Positions 58,202 to 64,000 of a stretch of DNA of 64,000 nt are shown in pieces. The stretch's first letter is position 1, and each line of letters begins with the position of its first letter. The notes beneath the pieces were generated by a model, which was given only the letters and a program-made list of their open reading frames with translations, did no database searches and had not been told where the DNA came from. A program made the position numbers and the translations under genes. The DNA is taken from assembly GCA_026545765.1 (NCBI GenBank), contig CM048840.1:15380765-15444764 (forward strand). The letters are read 5' to 3'. Source of the stretch: Plantago major. Taxonomy: Eukaryota > Streptophyta > Magnoliopsida > Lamiales > Plantaginaceae.

Positions 58202-59829
58202 TGTTAGGAAATTTGTTAGATATTTTGTTAGAAATATCAATTTAGATTTTGATCAGCAACATGATGACTTATCTTAGTCTCAGAAAGGTGATTAGTACTC
58301 TTGGTTCACTTGAACATTGTAAAAGAGGAAACCCACTAAGTATGATGTCTAGCTAATCTTGTATAGGATGTTAGGTTTCAAAATGTAATTTTTATTTTAT
58401 GAAGAGAAGACCAAGAAGAAGACATCCAAGCAGAACAAGTTCAACGACATTGAAGATTTGAAGAAACTGCACAAGATTACTGAAATAGTTTTGCGAATAC
58501 CTTGGTCGATATCTTGAAGACACGAATAGTTTTAAACAAGTCATGTCACAAGAGATATCGAGAACTAGAAGGTTTTCGAAAACCGGAAAGTGCCAGATAT
58601 CTACTCTCAGATACCTTGAGCCTTAACCACATTTCTGAAAAAGAAATATATTGCAACAAAGTTGTTTCAATAATGTGGTATCTGAAGATTAAAGATAAGG
58701 ACGTGCAAAGAATCAGATAATACTAGTCTCGACATCGAGCATAGTTCCGATTAACTCTGAGGACAAAAAGAAATCTGATGCATTTAATGCACAGACGGAG
58801 ATGTCCGAATAAAAGCAACGGTACCTTCAAGAAGAAGACAAACCTCTTGCGATACTATAAACAGATATCAATAGTTTGAATTTGAGCCTAACGGATACTA
58901 TTCAACGGCATTCAAATTCATCTATAAATATCAATACTTAGACTACTTGAGAAGACGCCTTGAACTCCATAAACACGCTGAACAACATATTCTCTCAAGA
59001 AAACTACTTATCCTCAAAGCTTTCTGTTGCGACCAAAGCTCCTGATCTTAAGTAGCACTAAAGTTCTAAGTGTCCTGGTCCTAAACAAGCACTGCTATCT
59101 GTGAAAGAGTTGAATTGAAAGATCAAGTATCTGAGATTCATTCTCTTGAACATTTATCTAAGACTTGGGTCAGTAAAAAGAACAAGATACCATACATTGA
59201 AAAGTGTATTAAGTATACTTGATTCACAGAGCTATCTGATTAACTGAAAAGTTATTAAAGAAGCTCATCTGACAACTCAAACCAAAACCAACACCATCAC
59301 TGGCGTGGAGTACAGGAAGTACTTAGTTTGAGAAACTAAGGAATAACTCCAAGGTTATTGAGCACAGGAAGTACTTAGCTTGGGAAGCTAGGGAATAGCT
59401 CAAAAAGGTTTCTGAGTACAGGAAGTACTTGGCTGTGAAAGCCGGGGAACAACTCAGGGGGAACATTTGGTTGGGAACCATTTGTTTAAGGAATCTTAGA
59501 ATAGGATTTTTGTAAGGTGACCTCAATTATCTATTCTAGTGAATTCTAGGTCTTTGGAAGACCGAAGTGGATTAGTTGGAGGATTACGCCACCTCCAGAT
59601 ACCACTATACTTGCTGTGTTATTTACTTCTCTGTACTTACATTTCAGCAACACACACACACACACACACTTTAACTGTTTCTGCACTTATCTATCTTAAG
59701 TCTTCCGCGCTCTGAATCTAAGTATCAGATATCTACACAGATATCTGAGAAATAGTTTTTATCGACAAAAGTTTTAAAAGACTATTCACCCCCCTCTAGT
59801 CTTTTACTTTGCCGTTATCTGGACCAACA
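58202..59829 (+). repeat. 3' LTR of element C
   Basis: 1,628 bp, same ends as the 5' LTR. TATA at 58923-58930. Differences to the 5' LTR cluster at about 58490-58600 and 58725-58860, where several CAG/CTG of the partner appear as CG; outside these the two LTRs are very similar. A CA microsatellite near 59650-59670 is longer than in the 5' copy. Confidence 0.93.
58923..58930 (+). promoter_or_regulatory. TATA box of element C 3' LTR
   Basis: TATAAATA at the position equivalent to 44632-44639. It faces the remaining 3' part of element A's 3' ORF. Confidence 0.6.
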
Positions 59830-62175
59830 AAAATGACTATAAAGATTCTCCTTCTGACCATCACAAGAATGAGGATGATAAGAAGGATGATGATGATGCC
59901 CCTGCACCAGGGACGGGAGGGATTCCACAAGGAAACTTTGCCTCAGCTGCTGAAAAGCACACTGAGAGGACATCACAGCAATCCCCTCCTCCATCTCCTC
60001 AGAAATCCACCCATCCATCACAACAATCCCAACAACAAAAGGACACTACTAAACAAGTATTTGAGCACTCTGAGGAAACAACTCAGAAGATATTAAATAC
60101 TCAAACCAGAGCTGCTCAACTCAAACAACTGTTGGAAGAAGAGCAACAACTCCATCTTCAACTTGAAGAAGAGCTAGTTAAATCCAGAGAGAAGCTCAAT
60201 AAGCATCAAGATCAATACTTGAAAGAATTGGTAGCTTACTCTGAGGTCAAAGAGCTCCAGGATGTTGTAAATTTCATTGCTAAGGAGTTAGATACTGAAG
60301 AAGTATCTAAAGAAAAGCATGATGCTAAGACTGCATCACCATCAAAAGACATACCATCCTCATCTCAGAAAGGAAAGAAGCCCATCTCTGAGATGGTTGC
60401 TGGACTAGAAAATCTTGAAAATGTCCAAGAGGATGAAGATCACTGGGCTGAAGACTCAGATGATGAAGAAGACAAGACTTTGGCAGCACACCGAAATGAA
60501 CACTTAACGGTTTCTCATCTAAAAAGGAAGCTAATTGGTCCTGAAGTTTTCAACAAACTGCCAAATGTCCACTCCCATGAATACATGAGTAGATACCAAG
60601 TTTTTGCACATCTTAAAAAGGAGCTGTCTTCACAAAACAAAGATGTAATTGCCTCCGTCCCCTCAGATATGAAGAAGTTCATTGAACTCATCACTCAGAG
60701 AACAACTAGTATGGTTATTGTTCAGAAGGATCTGGGAATGATAAGGGACGATGATGTGTCATTAGCTGAAAAAGCTTTTCAAGAGGCAAGTTACTCTGCT
60801 GGAAAAATAGATGCCATACTAGGCCCATTGGCAGAGCTCACTGATAAGGAAGGACTTATCAAACAAAATCAGGAGCTCAAGGCTGAACTTCAGAGGTTGG
60901 TTACTGCCTACAATTACTTGCAAAGGAATTTTGAGTCTCTCTCAGATTCGTTTGTGGTACTTAGTCAGCCAACAATGACTAAGGGGGAAGAATTTGGATA
61001 TCAAGATCAGGGGGAAGGAAAGAATAAATCTAGAGCTGGTGCTGCTCAGAAAGGAAGAGGAAACAAGAAAACTTCCCAGCCCCCACTCAGAATAAATGAG
61101 CCCTCATCAAATCAAGCTGCTTTGCAAATAGTAGCTACTTCGCAGCAGCCAACTGAAGAAACAACAGTGGTAACAAGGGCCATGGCAAAAAGACTTCCAA
61201 GGAGTACCAAGGCTCCAAGGAGAAGACAAGTAAGAGGGATTGATGAATCTTCTGAAGAAGAAGAAGAAGGCCAAATCAAATTCCTGGGCAATGAAGAAGG
61301 CTGCAAAAGTCTCACAAGAATTGATCTTGATGATGATGAAGAGACTGATGAAGATGAAGCTCCTGTTCATAGAAAAAGGAAAATTGATAGCCTAACTGAG
61401 CCCATAGCTGCAAAGCCTTTAGCAGCTAAAACACCCTCTGGAAATACCAAGTCTATCCAGGGTGGTTCTTCAAGCAATACCCCAAGAGAGAATTCAAGAC
61501 AAAGGAGGAACAGGCTGAGAGCTGAACAAAGACAAAGTCAACTTCCACTCAGGCCAGAAGAAGCCAAAATTGAGTATGTGAAGAATGACAACAACTCCTC
61601 CGTCTACAGGTGCATAAATAAAAAAAAATGGCTACTGGATTCTGGAGCTCAGGCATTTATTGCTAAATTCAAGGTTTCCAGAACCAATCCATAAACAGCT
61701 CATGGCATGGAGAAAAGATAAGCCAATCTTGATTAACACCAACTACATCAAAGCATGGTTGGATTTTGAAGTAATCAAGAGAACAGAAGCCATGAAGAAG
61801 GACCTCTCTGATGAATATCCTTGTGGAAAGCCAGATGATGTGCACATAATTCCCAACATTACTAGAACAGGCACAAGAGCAAGACTTGCGGTGGAACCCT
61901 ATGAGTCCTTCTACTTAACTGCAGATCAATACAAGGGTGACATCAGATATTTGAAGATCATTTATGAATACTTCAAGCTATCAGATATCAAAATCGAGCA
62001 TGCCTGGAAGTGGGGAAAGTATTTGTGGGTCAAGCACTTTGTCAAGAGAAATCCCACCAAAACCTACAACGAAGTCTGTGAATTTGCCAGAGACACAGAG
62101 ATGATTGACAGAACTCTTCTCTATGACTACTCTGATGATATCAAAAGGTTTGGTGATAGGAAATTTGCAGATTGA
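59830..62175 (+). pseudogene. 3' ORF of element A, rest of exon 6
   Basis: After the duplicated AAAAT (59830-59834) the frame of 43453-43914 continues at 59835 (DYKDSPSDHHKNEDD). It stays open to about 61620, where one extra base in an A homopolymer shifts frame; the C-terminal part then reads to TGA at 62173-62175. Visible parts: an acidic/Asp-rich stretch, Ser/Pro/Gln-rich linker, coiled coil (QLHLQLEEELVKSREKLNKH), a second helical region (AELQRLVTAYNYLQRNFESL), basic clusters (RRRQVRGI, HRKRKI), an acidic DESSEEEEEG box and the C-terminal globular part (RLAVEPYESFYLTADQY). With the first part, exon 6 is about 930 codons. Of the four copies this has the fewest breaks in exon 6. Confidence 0.82.
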
Positions 62176-62558
62176 TCCATGGAGCTATTTTGAAGACTTG
62201 AAGATTTTGAAGACTTGTCATTTAGAATGTTCACTTGGAGCTTGGTTACTCATGTTGTTCTATTTGATTAAGTAGTTTTTGTGATTTTGCTGATTGCACT
62301 TTTCTGTTAAATCTTGTAAAAGTTATCTATGTTCTGTAATTGTCCTAACATCTGATGAACTTACTCTCAGATATCATTTTATATAAAAGATAACTTGTCA
62401 GCAAAGATCACACCTTGTGATTTGGTTGATGTTTACTTTCTGCACTTAATTATATGAACTTAAAGATCATAAGAAATGATTAAGTGATGGATTGTTTCCT
62501 CATCCAGATTTGTAATAGGTCAGATAGTCATCGTTGACTGATCAAAATGGGGGAAATT
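62176..62558 (+). other. 3' non-coding spacer of element A, with hairpin and polypurine tract
   Basis: Hairpin ATCAC-ACCTT-GTGAT at 62407-62421, polypurine tract AAAATGGGGGAAA at 62544-62556 (one T interrupts it, unlike B and C), then the 3' LTR. Confidence 0.85.
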
Positions 62559-64000
62559 TGTTAGGAATATCTGTTTAGATTTTGATCGCAACCTAATGAC
62601 TTATCTTAGCTCAGAAAGGTGATTAGTACTCTTAGTTCACTTGAACACTGTAAAAGAGGAAACTCACTAAGTACGATAGTCTAGCAAATCTTGTATAGGA
62701 TGTCAGGTCTCGAAATGTAATTTTTATTTTCTAAAGAAGACCAAGAAGAAGGCATCCAGCAGGAAAAGTTCAACGGATTTGAAGACTTGAAGACTGCACA
62801 AGATTGCTGAAGACAAAGGTTTTTCAGATACCTGTATCCAGATATATTGAAGAAACAAGTGTTTCGAAACAAGTGTTTCGAAACAAGTGTTGCAAAAAGA
62901 TATCTGAGATTAGAAGGTTTCTGAGACGAGGAAAGTGCCCACAGATATCTACACTCAGATACCTTGGACATAAAATATGCTTCTGAAAAAGAAATATATA
63001 ATAACAAGTTGTTTCAACTAGTGGTATCTGGAGCTGTGACGATCTCTGAAAAAGAACGTGCAAAGCCTCAGAAAGCTTGCATAGTTCCGTTGGCACTACA
63101 GGACAAAGTATAGTACAGTGCATTAAATGCGCGGACAGATATGTCTGAACAAAAGCTGTAGCTTCTGAAGAAGAAGACAAACATGCTACAGTACTATACT
63201 CAGATATCAATAGTTTGAGAATGAGTTAAGCCTAACGGATACTATTCAAACGGTACTCAAATTCATCTATAAATATCAACACTTAGACTGCTTGAGAACA
63301 CACCTTAGAACACACTGAACACCAAGAACACTGAATATTCTCACAAGATCTCTCAAGCAAACTACTTACCTTCAAGCTTCTTGTTGCGACCAAAACTCTT
63401 GATTCTAAGTAGCACAAAAGTTCTAAGTGTCCTGATCCTTAACGAGCATTGCTATTTGTGAAAGAGTTGAATAAGATTTCATATCTGAGCTTCATTCTCT
63501 TGAACACTTATCATAGACTTGGGTCAGTAAAGAACAAGATATCATACATTGTAAAGTGTATTAAGTATACTTGATTCATAGAGCTATCTGAATAACTGAA
63601 CAAGTTATTAAAGAAGCTCACCTGACAATTTACCTTAACCAACACCTTAAACGGCGTGGAGTACAGGAAGTACTTAGTTTTGGAAACTAAGGAATAACTC
63701 CAAAGTTATTGAGCACAGGAAGTACTTAGTTTGGGAAACTAAGGAACAGCTCAAAAGGTTTCTGAGTACAGGAAGTACTTGGCTGTGAAAGCCGGGGAAT
63801 AACTCAGGGGGAACACTTGGTTGGGAACCTAGTGTATTTAGGAATCAAGAGAAGATATCTGTAAGGTTACCTCATTTATCTATCTTAGTGGATTCTAGGT
63901 CCGAGAAAGGCCGAAGTGGATTAGTTGAAGGATTACGCCACCTTCAGATACCACCATAAAAAGACTTGTGTTATTTACTTTCTGCAGTTTATTACTTGCT
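62559..64000 (+). repeat. 3' LTR of element A, cut by the window edge
   Basis: It starts TGTTAGGAATATCTGTTTAG and is collinear with 9533-10907 apart from one extra ~67-bp hairpin unit near 63660-63725. TATA at 63268-63275. Roughly 150 bp of its 3' end should lie beyond 64000. Confidence 0.93.
63268..63275 (+). promoter_or_regulatory. TATA box of element A 3' LTR
   Basis: TATAAATA after CAAATTCATC, equivalent to 10227-10234. Confidence 0.65.

Larger units (their letters stand above)
43915..59829 (+). mobile_element. Element C: full-length Sirevirus-type Ty1/copia retrotransposon, 15.9 kb
   Basis: The 5' LTR (43915-45531), primer-binding site (45534-45545), gag, pol, 3' ORF, polypurine tract (58187-58199) and 3' LTR (58202-59829) are all present, flanked by AAAAT. 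LTRs, gag and 3' ORF are closer to element A than to B. All genes contain frame breaks, but many coincide with CTG/CAG-to-CG changes, so its decay may be overstated. Confidence 0.93.
9533..64000 (+). mobile_element. Element A: outermost Sirevirus-type Ty1/copia LTR retrotransposon, interrupted by B and C
   Basis: The 5' LTR (from 9533), gag (11079-13398), pol (13423-16367 then 39517-39935), 3' ORF (40695-43914 then 59830-62175), polypurine tract (62544-62556) and 3' LTR (from 62559) are collinear once insertions B (16368-39516) and C (43915-59829) are set aside. The order protease, integrase, reverse transcriptase, RNase H is that of copia elements. A 15-16 kb length without the insertions, a long gag with a coiled coil, and a large ORF after pol fit the Sirevirus lineage. 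The element cannot be complete: the end of the 5' LTR, the primer-binding site and the start of gag are deleted, and the right LTR runs off the window. Confidence 0.9.

Overview
The window is eudicot-like nuclear plant DNA: AT-rich, with short GT-AG introns of about 80 nt and long LTR retrotransposons carrying plant-type primer-binding sites. The left edge (1-5640) holds most of one multi-exon host gene on the minus strand. It encodes an unnamed conserved coiled-coil protein, and its 3' end lies outside the window. From 5641 to 9532 there is intergenic DNA with decayed repeats, a possible Helitron end, two short tandem arrays and C-homopolymer tracts.

From 9533 to the right edge everything is nested Ty1/copia retrotransposon sequence of the Sirevirus (SIRE/Maximus) type. 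The outermost element, A, starts with its 5' LTR at 9533 and is still in its 3' LTR at 64000. A is split twice. Insertion B (16368-39516) lies in the RNase H region of A and is flanked by GCACC/ACACC. Insertion C (43915-59829) lies in the 3' ORF of A and is flanked by a perfect AAAAT duplication. B is itself composite: LTR1, gag-pol, 3' ORF copy 1, LTR2, 3' ORF copy 2, LTR3. LTR1 resembles LTR3 more than LTR2, which fits an inner element inserted in an outer one followed by a deletion between their gag-pol regions. A and C belong to one subfamily and B to another.

Each element carries gag (coiled coil, CCHC knuckle), pol (protease, integrase, reverse transcriptase, RNase H in copia order) and a very large extra ORF between pol and the 3' LTR. 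The extra ORF is the most unusual content. In all four copies it is interrupted by five short GT-AG introns at the same phase-0 positions, its small middle exons look like tandem duplications of one another, it has a conserved TATA-like box about 200 bp upstream of its ATG, and it encodes a charged, NLS-rich protein with a SUMO-interaction-like VINLV-acidic motif and no visible membrane segment. It looks like a separate spliced transcription unit carried by the element rather than an envelope gene.

Other recurring structure includes variable-stem tandem hairpins in the LTRs, a conserved hairpin upstream of the polypurine tract, and a pyrimidine tract ending in AG directly after the gag stop. 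Many frame breaks, mostly in C and parts of B, coincide with CTG or CAG changed to CG-containing strings. These may be consensus errors at methylated CWG sites rather than real mutations, so the coding potential of the elements is probably underestimated.
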